From: Candidatus Saccharicenans subterraneus
GTDB lineage: Bacteria; Acidobacteriota; Aminicenantia; Aminicenantales; Saccharicenantaceae
Assembly (NCBI GenBank): GCA_003426165.1
Contig: QUAH01000014.1
Coordinates: forward strand, 1-60,723
DNA length: 60,723 nt
Direction: 5' to 3'
A model generated the notes under the pieces. The model made no database searches. It saw only the letters and a list, made by a program, of their open reading frames with translations, and was not told where the DNA came from. The translations under genes were made by a program, and so were the position numbers. Positions 34,850 to 43,567 of the stretch are shown piece after piece; the stretch's first letter is position 1, and each line of letters opens with the position of its first letter.

Positions 34850-35114
34850 ATGATAGCTTATAGAGATTACAATGGATTAACAGAAAGATTACTGACGCGA
34901 TTATTGGCGGAGGAAGATCAGGTGATGGCGATACAGAAGTGGCTGGCAGATGAGGTGATGCGAGTGGAGGCCGAGGTTAAGTTAGGATCCTCAAAAGTTA
35001 AGCATAGCAAGAAAACCACCCATTTTTCTTGCTAACATGGGGGGTTGGTCGTCTCCGATGCTGATAGGGGCATCCAATGGCCGATAAAGAAGCAGTTTGT
35101 AGGCACGGTCTGAA
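34850..35114 (+). pseudogene. IS256 (Mutator) family transposase remnant
   Basis: Two pieces of an IS256-type transposase lie in one reading frame but next to each other. The first, 34850-35035, reads DYNGLTERLLTRLLAEEDQ, then DEVMRVEAEVKLG and KKTTHFSC, as at the family N-terminus. After a stop, 35036-35114 reads GLVVSDADRGIQWPIKKQFVG, which resembles the VVSDAHxGI segment of the catalytic core normally found about 150 residues further on. The gene is thus internally deleted and dead. No terminal inverted repeats are seen. It shows past IS activity inside the island, between the two defence modules. Confidence 0.7.
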
Positions 35115-35149
35115 TGATAGAAAACAGGCATATTCTTATTACCCCCTTA

Positions 35150-36504
35150 TCATTTGTCTTTCTTTATTTTCAAGGGCCAATAGTTAAAAAATTCGAACGC
35201 AATTTCTCTAAATTTTTCAAACACCGCTTTTGGCATATCTTTTTCATGAACATATCCATTACGGTAATCATTCTTGATACGAAATATCTTATTTTTCAAA
35301 TCTAATAAGTCATTCGAGGTTATATTGGTATATTTTTGCGAGATCTTTTTTCTTATGTTTTCATTATTCACATCCTTAAGGTAATATTCATAGTCTCCTA
35401 AAGTAGCTCTTCCAATTTCAACTATTTTTCCATTTCTGTCTCTCATTTTTATACCAGTAATATCTATAAATGTCTTCGCCAAATCCCGAAGCCAAGTTTC
35501 AATTGCCTTCGATAAACATATTGAGGCTGCCGTATAATCAGCCAACTGAAGGTTTAAAAATTTTCGATAAACATATTCGGCATTCGCAAGTTTATATATT
35601 ACAGAGCTAGGCAATTTATCCCAGCTATTTATCAATTTTTTACGTAATATCGGAAACATTTCTGCGATACCTTCTCTTGCTACTTGGTTTTTCGACATCA
35701 TAAATTGAGGTTCAAACAGGATTTCATCATCAATTAAGTATTCTCTTTTAATGAACTTATCAACGGGAATCTTATTCGGATCTGTCTTATTTATCATAAA
35801 TTCGTTGAGCATAAACAATGCTGAATTTGGAAGCGTTACCGGTCCCGCTTGATTCTTATATGCCCTGTGAAGAAATTTGGTATTTCCGCACTCATAATAT
35901 ACCTTTCTCCAGGCTATGGTATTCTGGTAAGATTCTTCTGACAGTAAGTCAATAACATATTCAACCTGATATTGCTTTATATACCAAACTAATATTTCCG
36001 TAAGCAGTTCAGACCAATAACCCGATATTCTTTTATTATTATCTATATCCTCATCAGTTAGATGACATGTATATTCCTGTATCTGATCAAACGGTTCCAG
36101 AAATCCGTACAACCCAGATAAAATTAGCACCCGATAATGAGGCTGTAATCCTTTCCACAAATCCTTTAATTCTTCACCAGTGTTATATTCTCCGATAGTT
36201 CTAAAAAACCTACCTTCATATCTTTCATAAGCAGCTAAATATAATCCAGATAAATCAGAACCCACCAAATCCGGCCCAAATACGAGTCCTTTATTCCTGG
36301 GATCTAAGCCTCTATTACCCTGTTTTTTCTCTACATCTATAAGCTTCTTATCTTTAATCTTATCGAATATATGTTCTCTTTTTATAAATAGCTTTTCCCT
36401 TAAGCTATTATCTTTTAACCAGCTAGAATGAATACCTGGATACTCAAGCTTAAGCCCCCCTTGGCCTTATGATCGCTGCATGAAATCAATATTAAGCTCG
36501 TCAT
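35150..36504 (-). pseudogene. YaaA-like / HEPN fusion protein, frameshifted at a G6 tract
   Basis: The main open part (35150-36268 and further back to a stop near 36467) has no ATG at its head. The missing N-terminus is in another frame: ATG at 36504 gives MTSLILISCSDHKAKGG, the typical start of YaaA/DUF6884-like proteins, then hits a run of six G (minus strand, 36460-36455). Adding one G would join it to LKLEYPGIHSSWLKDN and restore a protein of about 450 residues. The YaaA-like part has GLVFGPDL, YLAAYERYEGRFF and LSGLYGFLEPFDQI. The C-terminal part is helical with RNGYVH, the R-x4-H motif of HEPN ribonucleases, so it may be a toxin or abortive-infection effector. It is either broken, phase-variable or a sequencing error. 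The order with the broken gene upstream suggests an old operon. Confidence 0.7.
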
Positions 36505-36520
36505 ATTATATGGCTAATAT

Positions 36521-36942
36521 TTATTTTCCTCGGCAATCGCCTTGTCTAGGCAAAAATACAGTTTGAAGACTAGTTTCAAGCAAAAATGTATGATCCAATT
36601 TTATATTGCCGCATAAACCAAATAAAGTAATCTGATCTAATGCTTGAAACATAGTACCTGATAACTTACCATCTTCAAGAACAAAATAATATTTTTAATT
36701 CATTCTTTGTATAATTTATATAAGCCACGAGATATCCGCTTAAAATATTTATATCTAACCGCATGATGCTCTGGCGCATTAACACAGCATCTCGATACAA
36801 TATGGGTTCTAATTGTGCTTTCCGCATAAGTAGTGCCATTTAATTTCATATATTCGATGATCTCTTTTGGAGAAAACTCGTTTTTTCCTTTTTATTCGAC
36901 AAAAACTTTTGCGGCACTTAATACATCAATATGGCAACTCAT
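36521..36942 (-). pseudogene. Broken winged-helix-type gene of a restriction-linked family
   Basis: ATG at 36942 reads MSCHIDVLSAAKVFVE, then an in-frame TAA, then KGKNEFSPKEIIEYMKLNG, TTYAESTIRTHIVSRCCVNA and HHAVRYKYFKRISRGLYKLYKE to a TGA at 36700. The STIRTHI and GLYKL pattern matches a small DNA-binding-like domain (DUF7669-like, from memory) often found in defence proteins. In a shifted frame the coding look continues to 36521 (YYFVLEDGKLSGTMFQALDQ, then ITLFGLCGN). One nonsense codon and one frameshift thus separate three pieces. A preceding open stretch (37079-36938) ends in an ATGA overlap with this start and may be another remnant. Confidence 0.55.
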
Positions 36943-37079
36943 TTTTCTTCTCTCTGATATATTTTAACAATATTCATGAACTTTATATATTTTATGAAAT
37001 TTGGCCTTTCCACATAAACCAAGGCTAATGTCTTCACCAAATTATCTCTGAATAACTTATCATAATTATTAAGAAATAT

Positions 37080-37799
37080 TTATTTCAACAAACCAGATTT
37101 GCTTTTGTAGGTTATTGTTTTACGTCGATAAGAACAAATAATCTTGAGGGGACAGTTGTTGCAACGTGGCTCATTGTCCTTGCAAATGATGGCTGCAAGG
37201 TCTAATACGGCCCAATTTAATTCCCTTGGCTTCCTGCACTTAACCGCGATCGAAGATAAATACTGTAAGTAAGGATCGTATCGAATGTCAGATAGCTTAC
37301 GAGGTCCAAATACCCTTTCAAGGACACGAGCCATGTTTATATCGAGTAACGGCTGTGGCTTTTGATAACAGAATAACAAAACAGCATTCGCTATATATTG
37401 CCCTACCCCAGGCAACGCATTTATTTCCTCTCTATGCCTTGGAAATTTTCCGTTTCTTCTAGAGATTAAATTAGCTAGCAGTCTGAGAGAACGAGAACGC
37501 CTCCGCCACAAGCCTATGGGGCGCAAAAATACAGATAGATCCCTTTCACGTGCCGCAGCTAACTTTTTCCACGATGGAAATCTCTTAACAAAGTCTTTAT
37601 AGAATTCGGCCACGGTCTCTGCACGCGTGCGCTGTAACAGGATCTCTGCAATTATTAGCTCATAATTGGTCGCAGACTTGTTCCGCCAAGGAAATATTCG
37701 GCCGTTGTTCTTGTACCAGCCTAGCAGAAGTCGACGGAAAAGCCTAATCTTGGTCATACTGGGCATTTTTATATCTTTTTGAATCTTGCCTTTCCTCAT
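37080..37799 (-). CDS. HhH-GPD DNA glycosylase, MIG-like (T:G mismatch repair)
   Basis: A 239-residue iron-sulfur base-excision enzyme. The HhH motif LPGVGQYIANAV has Tyr135 where endonuclease III has Lys and E. coli MutY has Ser; Tyr plus the catalytic Asp153 (LLDINMARV) is the pattern of the thymine-DNA mismatch glycosylase MIG. ILLQRTRAETV near residue 53 and NWAVLDLAAIIC near 195 also fit. Four cysteines (206, 213, 216, 222) have the C-x6-C-x2-C-x5-C spacing of the 4Fe-4S cluster. The C-terminal A-site domain of MutY is absent. It lies 222 bases downstream of the DptH-like gene on the same strand. In methyltransferase loci such enzymes remove T arising from deaminated 5-methylcytosine. 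The start could also be at 37766 or 37757. Confidence 0.85.
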   Translation of the reverse strand: MRKGKIQKDIKMPSMTKIRLFRRLLLGWYKNNGRIFPWRNKSATNYELIIAEILLQRTRAETVAEFYKDFVKRFPSWKKLAAARERDLSVFLRPIGLWRRRSRSLRLLANLISRRNGKFPRHREEINALPGVGQYIANAVLLFCYQKPQPLLDINMARVLERVFGPRKLSDIRYDPYLQYLSSIAVKCRKPRELNWAVLDLAAIICKDNEPRCNNCPLKIICSYRRKTITYKSKSGLLK

Positions 37800-38021
37800 A
37801 TCTTTATTGGTACCATCCCTTCAAGCATGATATTTATGATTTTCAGGTCATTCGAATAAGGATCAAAACGCCCATCAAGAGATAATATCAAAAAATGCCA
37901 ATTAAATATTTTTATTTTGTCACATTTTTCTGGCGTAGCACTCTTGCCCTATAATCAAAGTTTAAGCTCCCACTAGATACCAGTTATCGCTATATTTATA
38001 ATTTGACATCGTAATTCCCTC

Positions 38022-41000
38022 TTAATCTCTATCTATTATGCGTATGATACCGTCTCTTTTTTCTACTAACCCAAGCCTTTCTAGCTGCGTAACAAGATTT
38101 TCAACTGGCAACTTGGATAGGTCCAAGCCTTCAATATTATGTATTTCATCTATCGCTAGATTTCCACGTTCTCTTAGGTGGGTTAATACGAGGAAAAGCG
38201 GGTAATTCATTGTTCTTATTATCTTGTGAGGATAATGACGGTTATCAACGAAGGCTTGAAACCTTTCAAGGCTTGATGCTTCTGCTTCTTGACCTTCGCA
38301 CCCAATCAGTCGAACCATAGCTCGTACCATCTCTATGTCTCTGCCATTGCTATGAATGACCTTTGTTGCCATGGAACCAGATATCCCGGGAGGAAAGTCT
38401 CTTGGATACTGGGAGGATAGTATTATTCCTACACCGTACGCCCTGCACTCGCGAGCTAACATTAGCATATAATTAGATTCAAGAACTCTGTGGGCTTCAT
38501 CGAACACGAATATTTGTCTAATTGTACCTGAATGGGGAATCGAGTTGTAATACGAGTGCGCCGACATTACAATCATCTGTGCTAAAGCATCCTTTAATTG
38601 CTCGCTTGGAAGATGGCTTAAATCCAATACAACCGAACGTTCAACAAGAGACTCGAAAGACACTTCACGGAATTCATTTTTGAATAATTCGAGCGTGAAC
38701 AAGGGATCCAGCCGGTTGTAAGCTGACGGATTATCAGTCTTTATTCTTTCTCCTATGCTGTGAAAATCTGGAAAGTGCCATGACTCGTCATACGGAACTG
38801 ATCCATAGGTTGGGATACCCATTCTATCAAATTCGGCTACAATGGCGTTCTTCACGTTTGCCTGCTGTTGCGGGCCGAGACCAAAGGTTTTTTGCAATAT
38901 TGAAACAACACCAGATATGTGTTGACCACATTGTATTAACAAAGCACCAGTTTCAGGATGCTTTACGGGGTAAGGGATTAGCGGATTGAAAGGTAGTCCT
39001 GCAAAGTTTATGAAAACCCTTTCTACCCGGGCAAGCCTTGTAAAAACAACGTCGCTTGCAAAATCATTCTTGAAATCAAGGATTATGATGTTCTTTCCCT
39101 GTTGACGTAATTGGCATATGAGGTACTTAACGAACTGGGTTTTTCCGGTACCCGACGAACCAGTCACCATCATGTTCAAGTTCTCAAGTGGGTCTACAGG
39201 CGAATGAGGATCGAAATATACGATTCTCCTTCCATCGTCAACCCCAATCATTATCTTGCGCAACGGAACATTGGCCTCTTGAATTCTGATGCCAATTTCA
39301 TTTGAACTTACTTGAATCGCTGGTTGTTCACCACCAGAAACGGTTTCGGGTGCCTGTGATACTTCCGAAGGTCCCTCATCAGATCTTGAGTCTAGATTGC
39401 TTCTCTCCTCTAAGTCGCTCCCGGGCATGAATAGCTCTGAAAGCTCTTTTCGAATTTCTTTAAGCTTGGGTGTATCCGAAATGCCAGGCCAATTATCCCT
39501 ATTTAACCTAATCCATAGCCCCCCGTCGATAACGTTGGCTTCTGCTACCCCGGGGAGTCCCATCTCTGTGGTTACAAGAACTGCCTCTTGCTTGGCTGCC
39601 CTGTATTCATAACGTTTAAGCAAAACGGCCTCATATATCATTCGTTCGATACCAATCCAATCAGAAATTTCTCTTGGCGTGCTAGGACTCGAAATCCTAA
39701 GACCAAACTTTAGCAATGAAAGAAGTCCCAGACGTTCCGGAACGGATCCTTCTTGAAGGCTAAGCTTTACCAGAGCTTGAAAATCTTGCAGGGTTGAACG
39801 GGCTTGTTCTAAAGCCCAGCGGCTTGTTGCCTGGCTATATGTTCCAGAAACAAACTTGGACTCGACTCCGCATGCAGATATAACCATCTTGTCATCAGGT
39901 AACTTCGGTAAATAGAGTTGGATTGCCAGCAAGTCCGTTCTTTTTGCCGACTCCTCGGGATCCTCGGTTGCGTGTCCGAAGAAAGAGGCAAATGAATCGA
40001 CAGGAATCAGGAATCCAATGCTTTCGTTATCTTTCCTTAAAGGAGCAGTTTCTTCCCCTCCTTGACCAAGAAAGAGCCGTACGGCGCCAATGAGCCCCAC
40101 CACTCCAAGCGCGTGTCGTCCCGACTTGAGTGCTTCGCCACCTATTGCGATACCAATCTTGCCAAGTTCTTCTACGAAACCACTGGCCACGTCCTCCCGG
40201 CCAAAAATCCCATTCACGGAGACCTGAAAGCTCCTGGGTATCGTTGACAAGATGTAATAAGAGTTGTTTTGGCTTGCAAGATCAACCTTGTAGTCCCACA
40301 AGGCACGGTTCTGGATAGAACGTGCCATCCCGTCTCGGACATATTTAACAAAAATAGAAGGATCCAATCCCCTGCCTGGCGTGATTGCCCAAGGGCAGTC
40401 TAGTTGCTGGGGCAATTTAACTGCTCGCACGACTGTGGGGGATTCGTCAATCAGTTTTATAGCTTTGGACGTTATGGCAACAAACAATTCCCCCAGAGAA
40501 GCGTCCTGCGGGCTGGTAGGCTCCAGATCTAATTCGTATGTAATGCTGTTCGGGACTAACTGTTGTCCCTCTGTTAGCCAGACTAAAGGTTCATAGAAAA
40601 CAGTTTCGCAACCCTTAGCCCTAGGAAGTCGATGCGTTTCACGCGTAGGCCTAAACGTTACAGATTGATCTGGCGGTATCACGTAAATATCTGGATTTTC
40701 TTCTTTGATACACTGGCGGTCGTCATTGTATTCGAAGACCTGGATAGGAGGATTGAACCAGTTAATTTCTTCTATGTCTCCTAGAGCTTCTTGCAAAAAG
40801 ATCCTGATTCCTCCTGGCAATTGGTATCCAATGGCAGTAGGACCGTCATCTGAATGTAGGAAATTGTCTATCGCACTTAGAATTCTTGGGAGATAATATC
40901 CTCGGGAAACTCGTATCCCTACGCCTCTTCTAGATGGGAACGCACGCAAGTAACTTCCGATGCATGAAGATACAAGATCGTCTGCACCCTCGGGCATTAT

Positions 41001-43559
41001 ATCAGAATCGAGGCCAAAATTGGCCTTGAGTAGATTGCAGATTTCCTGCAAGTTTCCCGCGTCTGCTCTCGATGTTACTTCCCCGATAGTCTTTTTTACC
41101 GCAAGATGCCAACCTGGATCAGACGTTGCTGATACGTAGGTAGGCTCAAATGATTTATCCATTGCGGAAAGTCCGGGAATCCAGCGAAACCCGTTAACCC
41201 TTTCAAGCAAGGCTACAAGTTGCCTAAAGTTATTGTCTTTATCCCTAGATAGCCTTTGGTATCTAGCAAACAAGGCAGCTTGCACCATGAATCTCTTTGA
41301 TAGGACTAAGGGGTGCCAGGGTCCTATTAACATGAGCGCATCTCTTAGCATCCCTTCTTCCCAGTGGATCGCACAATCTAGGTGCGTGAGGATAAATAGC
41401 TGGCGCCATTCTAAATAATTATGCCTTTGTTCCATGTATGCAAGAATGTCGAGGTAACATTTCATGTACCTTGAAATCAGTTCTTCGATTTCTTTAGATT
41501 TCTTTGCGTTAAAGATTGGGTTAGAGGCATAAACGGGGTGTTCTATTTGGAAAGGCCGGGTTTCAAGATTTTCTTCTATCGCCTTGCGCACATCTTCACG
41601 TGCATCTGAATAGGCCCTTAGATACACCAAGGCATCTTCCGGGAGCGTTAACCCGTTAAAGGCCTCACCTGGGACATTCCCCAAGTAGTTGACATAATCC
41701 CCGAACGATCCGGCTATTCCGTGATCAGGACTTAGCAGGTTAGTCAATAAAGGCCTCCAACCAAGGGGACCAGTCATCTCCCTGGCAAGGCTTGCCCTTC
41801 TACGGGCAGTGTCATTAAGTTTTCCCAGGAACGGGTATGGATCGCGAGAATCTCCTGCAAATAGGCTGGCTACTTCTTTGATTCTACCTTCACGCCTTCC
41901 AGATAGCAAGACTCTTAGTTCATCTTCAATCGTGAACTCCCCTTTCTCAATGTCCTTGGCCTCAAAGCATAGTATCGCGATCCTCTCTCCAAAGATGCAA
42001 GCCCTTATAGCTATCCCGCTTTTTTCAATGGTAGGGTCCAGGCGCTCAGTAGTTCTCCAAATCCCGGGGGCTTCGGTTCCTATTCTTACAGGGTTATCTT
42101 CCCCATCTCGTACCTCTGGGGGATCATCTGAATCTTGAAACAAATAAATTTGCACAGGTTCGCTGATCTCGATTTTCTTGTCCGGCACCTCTGGTTCTTC
42201 ACCGCTCTCCCTATCCAAGGCGTCGATTATATCAAACCCGGGTTCGACAACCACGAAAGCCGGCCTTTTCCTACCGCAAAGATTCAGGGCGATCCTAGCA
42301 TCGGCATGAATATCTTCGCCACATATTAGTGCTAGCCTTAATGGAAGTTTCCTAGCGGAGCGGCTTTCGAGCTCGGATGTATTCAATTCAAACTTCGAAT
42401 TTCCTATGGGTGTTTGAATTGGCTGTTTAAATAAGAACTGGCCTCGTAACATCAGGGCCAACGACCAAGTATCTTCAACAAACTGTTCTTGTGGTATCTT
42501 GAAGTCTACTGATATATTTAGCTGTTCGCCAACAAAGGTAGCTACTGCCTTGTAATCTGTCGATAAAATACCACGGTTACATTCAACCTTGTAAGAAACT
42601 TCGGCCTTCGGCCCCTCTTTAATATCAAACAATTTAGCAAGTAAATCGTAATGCAAGGTACGCCAGTTATTTATTCCCTCGGCACCTTTTCCCCAGCAAG
42701 AATAAAATGCAAGGAGGCCTAGGTTTAAAGTCTTGCTTATCCCTATGCCATCAAAAAGAACATCGAGTGACTTCTTTACAATATCTTGCTGTCTTTCATC
42801 TCTAATAATTTCAGGAACCCTAACATCTCGGTAATGAGTTCTGGGGTCGTCCTCCTTCTGGCATCGTTCTATTATCTGTTGGCATAGATCGCTATATTTC
42901 TTAACGAGGTCACCCACATCTGGAACCTCTTGCGATGGACAAGGAATCCCTGCATGGAATAGCAATTTTTTCCGAATATCATCAAGCTCTGGGTACATAG
43001 TGTGATCAAAACTACCCAGGATTTCTTCCAGCAATAATTCCTCTCGCCACGAGCTTGGCAGTGTCTTTTTTACCAAGCCTTCCAGAATCAATTCTCGTAA
43101 CCACTGTTTCTCGTCGTCACGATAAGTCCAAGTACTTGTTAATCTGTCAAGGACAGGTCCATCAAACAGAAATGTTTCGCTTCCGCTATCTATCCATGGC
43201 CATTCTTCTGAAAAAGCAATTGACCTTATTGTTCCTCCTGAGCCGCGAATGGAATCCTGGATTAAAGCGAGCTGTCCGGGTTCGACAACCGCAACAAAAG
43301 AACCGATCCTCTTGCTTGTCAGGCCTAGCGGACTTATCCATTGCTTTTCTTCACTAGGCTGAGAGTGCTCCCCGATAACCAAGTAAGATTTAATACCATT
43401 GCCAATTAGGTATTCATGCACCTCCCGCGAAACCCTTTCAGTCAGGCCGGGAACTATTAGGCGATAATCCTGGCCTGCCTGTACAGCAACATGAACGTAC
43501 TCGCTTATGAGTTCCCCTAGCACCTTCGAAATCGATAATATTCTTGCTTTTTCGGGCAT
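38022..43559 (-). CDS. DptH/DndH-like protein with C-terminal HerA/FtsK-type ATPase
   Basis: A 1845-residue protein, matching the great length of DptH. Residues 1-1400 lack recognised motifs; they include an acidic stretch (EEPEVPDKKIEISEP, near 455). The C-terminal 400 residues are a HerA/VirB4/FtsK-like motor: strand KIMIGVDDGRRIVYFD, Walker A VTGSSGTGKTQFVKYL (near 1465), NIIILDFKNDF, Walker B QIFVFDEAHRV (near 1683), and sensor GIILSSQYP. A winged-helix-like end follows (HNIEGLDLSKLPVENL, VTQLERLGLVEKRDG). GAGGATAG lies eight bases before the ATG, eight bases after the DptG-like stop. In Dnd systems DptH is the DNA translocase of the restriction complex and needs DptF and DptG. Here the modifying enzyme is a C5 methyltransferase, so it presumably senses absence of 5-methylcytosine. 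That is inference. Confidence 0.72.
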   Translation of the reverse strand: MPEKARILSISKVLGELISEYVHVAVQAGQDYRLIVPGLTERVSREVHEYLIGNGIKSYLVIGEHSQPSEEKQWISPLGLTSKRIGSFVAVVEPGQLALIQDSIRGSGGTIRSIAFSEEWPWIDSGSETFLFDGPVLDRLTSTWTYRDDEKQWLRELILEGLVKKTLPSSWREELLLEEILGSFDHTMYPELDDIRKKLLFHAGIPCPSQEVPDVGDLVKKYSDLCQQIIERCQKEDDPRTHYRDVRVPEIIRDERQQDIVKKSLDVLFDGIGISKTLNLGLLAFYSCWGKGAEGINNWRTLHYDLLAKLFDIKEGPKAEVSYKVECNRGILSTDYKAVATFVGEQLNISVDFKIPQEQFVEDTWSLALMLRGQFLFKQPIQTPIGNSKFELNTSELESRSARKLPLRLALICGEDIHADARIALNLCGRKRPAFVVVEPGFDIIDALDRESGEEPEVPDKKIEISEPVQIYLFQDSDDPPEVRDGEDNPVRIGTEAPGIWRTTERLDPTIEKSGIAIRACIFGERIAILCFEAKDIEKGEFTIEDELRVLLSGRREGRIKEVASLFAGDSRDPYPFLGKLNDTARRRASLAREMTGPLGWRPLLTNLLSPDHGIAGSFGDYVNYLGNVPGEAFNGLTLPEDALVYLRAYSDAREDVRKAIEENLETRPFQIEHPVYASNPIFNAKKSKEIEELISRYMKCYLDILAYMEQRHNYLEWRQLFILTHLDCAIHWEEGMLRDALMLIGPWHPLVLSKRFMVQAALFARYQRLSRDKDNNFRQLVALLERVNGFRWIPGLSAMDKSFEPTYVSATSDPGWHLAVKKTIGEVTSRADAGNLQEICNLLKANFGLDSDIMPEGADDLVSSCIGSYLRAFPSRRGVGIRVSRGYYLPRILSAIDNFLHSDDGPTAIGYQLPGGIRIFLQEALGDIEEINWFNPPIQVFEYNDDRQCIKEENPDIYVIPPDQSVTFRPTRETHRLPRAKGCETVFYEPLVWLTEGQQLVPNSITYELDLEPTSPQDASLGELFVAITSKAIKLIDESPTVVRAVKLPQQLDCPWAITPGRGLDPSIFVKYVRDGMARSIQNRALWDYKVDLASQNNSYYILSTIPRSFQVSVNGIFGREDVASGFVEELGKIGIAIGGEALKSGRHALGVVGLIGAVRLFLGQGGEETAPLRKDNESIGFLIPVDSFASFFGHATEDPEESAKRTDLLAIQLYLPKLPDDKMVISACGVESKFVSGTYSQATSRWALEQARSTLQDFQALVKLSLQEGSVPERLGLLSLLKFGLRISSPSTPREISDWIGIERMIYEAVLLKRYEYRAAKQEAVLVTTEMGLPGVAEANVIDGGLWIRLNRDNWPGISDTPKLKEIRKELSELFMPGSDLEERSNLDSRSDEGPSEVSQAPETVSGGEQPAIQVSSNEIGIRIQEANVPLRKIMIGVDDGRRIVYFDPHSPVDPLENLNMMVTGSSGTGKTQFVKYLICQLRQQGKNIIILDFKNDFASDVVFTRLARVERVFINFAGLPFNPLIPYPVKHPETGALLIQCGQHISGVVSILQKTFGLGPQQQANVKNAIVAEFDRMGIPTYGSVPYDESWHFPDFHSIGERIKTDNPSAYNRLDPLFTLELFKNEFREVSFESLVERSVVLDLSHLPSEQLKDALAQMIVMSAHSYYNSIPHSGTIRQIFVFDEAHRVLESNYMLMLARECRAYGVGIILSSQYPRDFPPGISGSMATKVIHSNGRDIEMVRAMVRLIGCEGQEAEASSLERFQAFVDNRHYPHKIIRTMNYPLFLVLTHLRERGNLAIDEIHNIEGLDLSKLPVENLVTQLERLGLVEKRDGIIRIIDRD

Positions 43560-43567
43560 GAAAGTTA

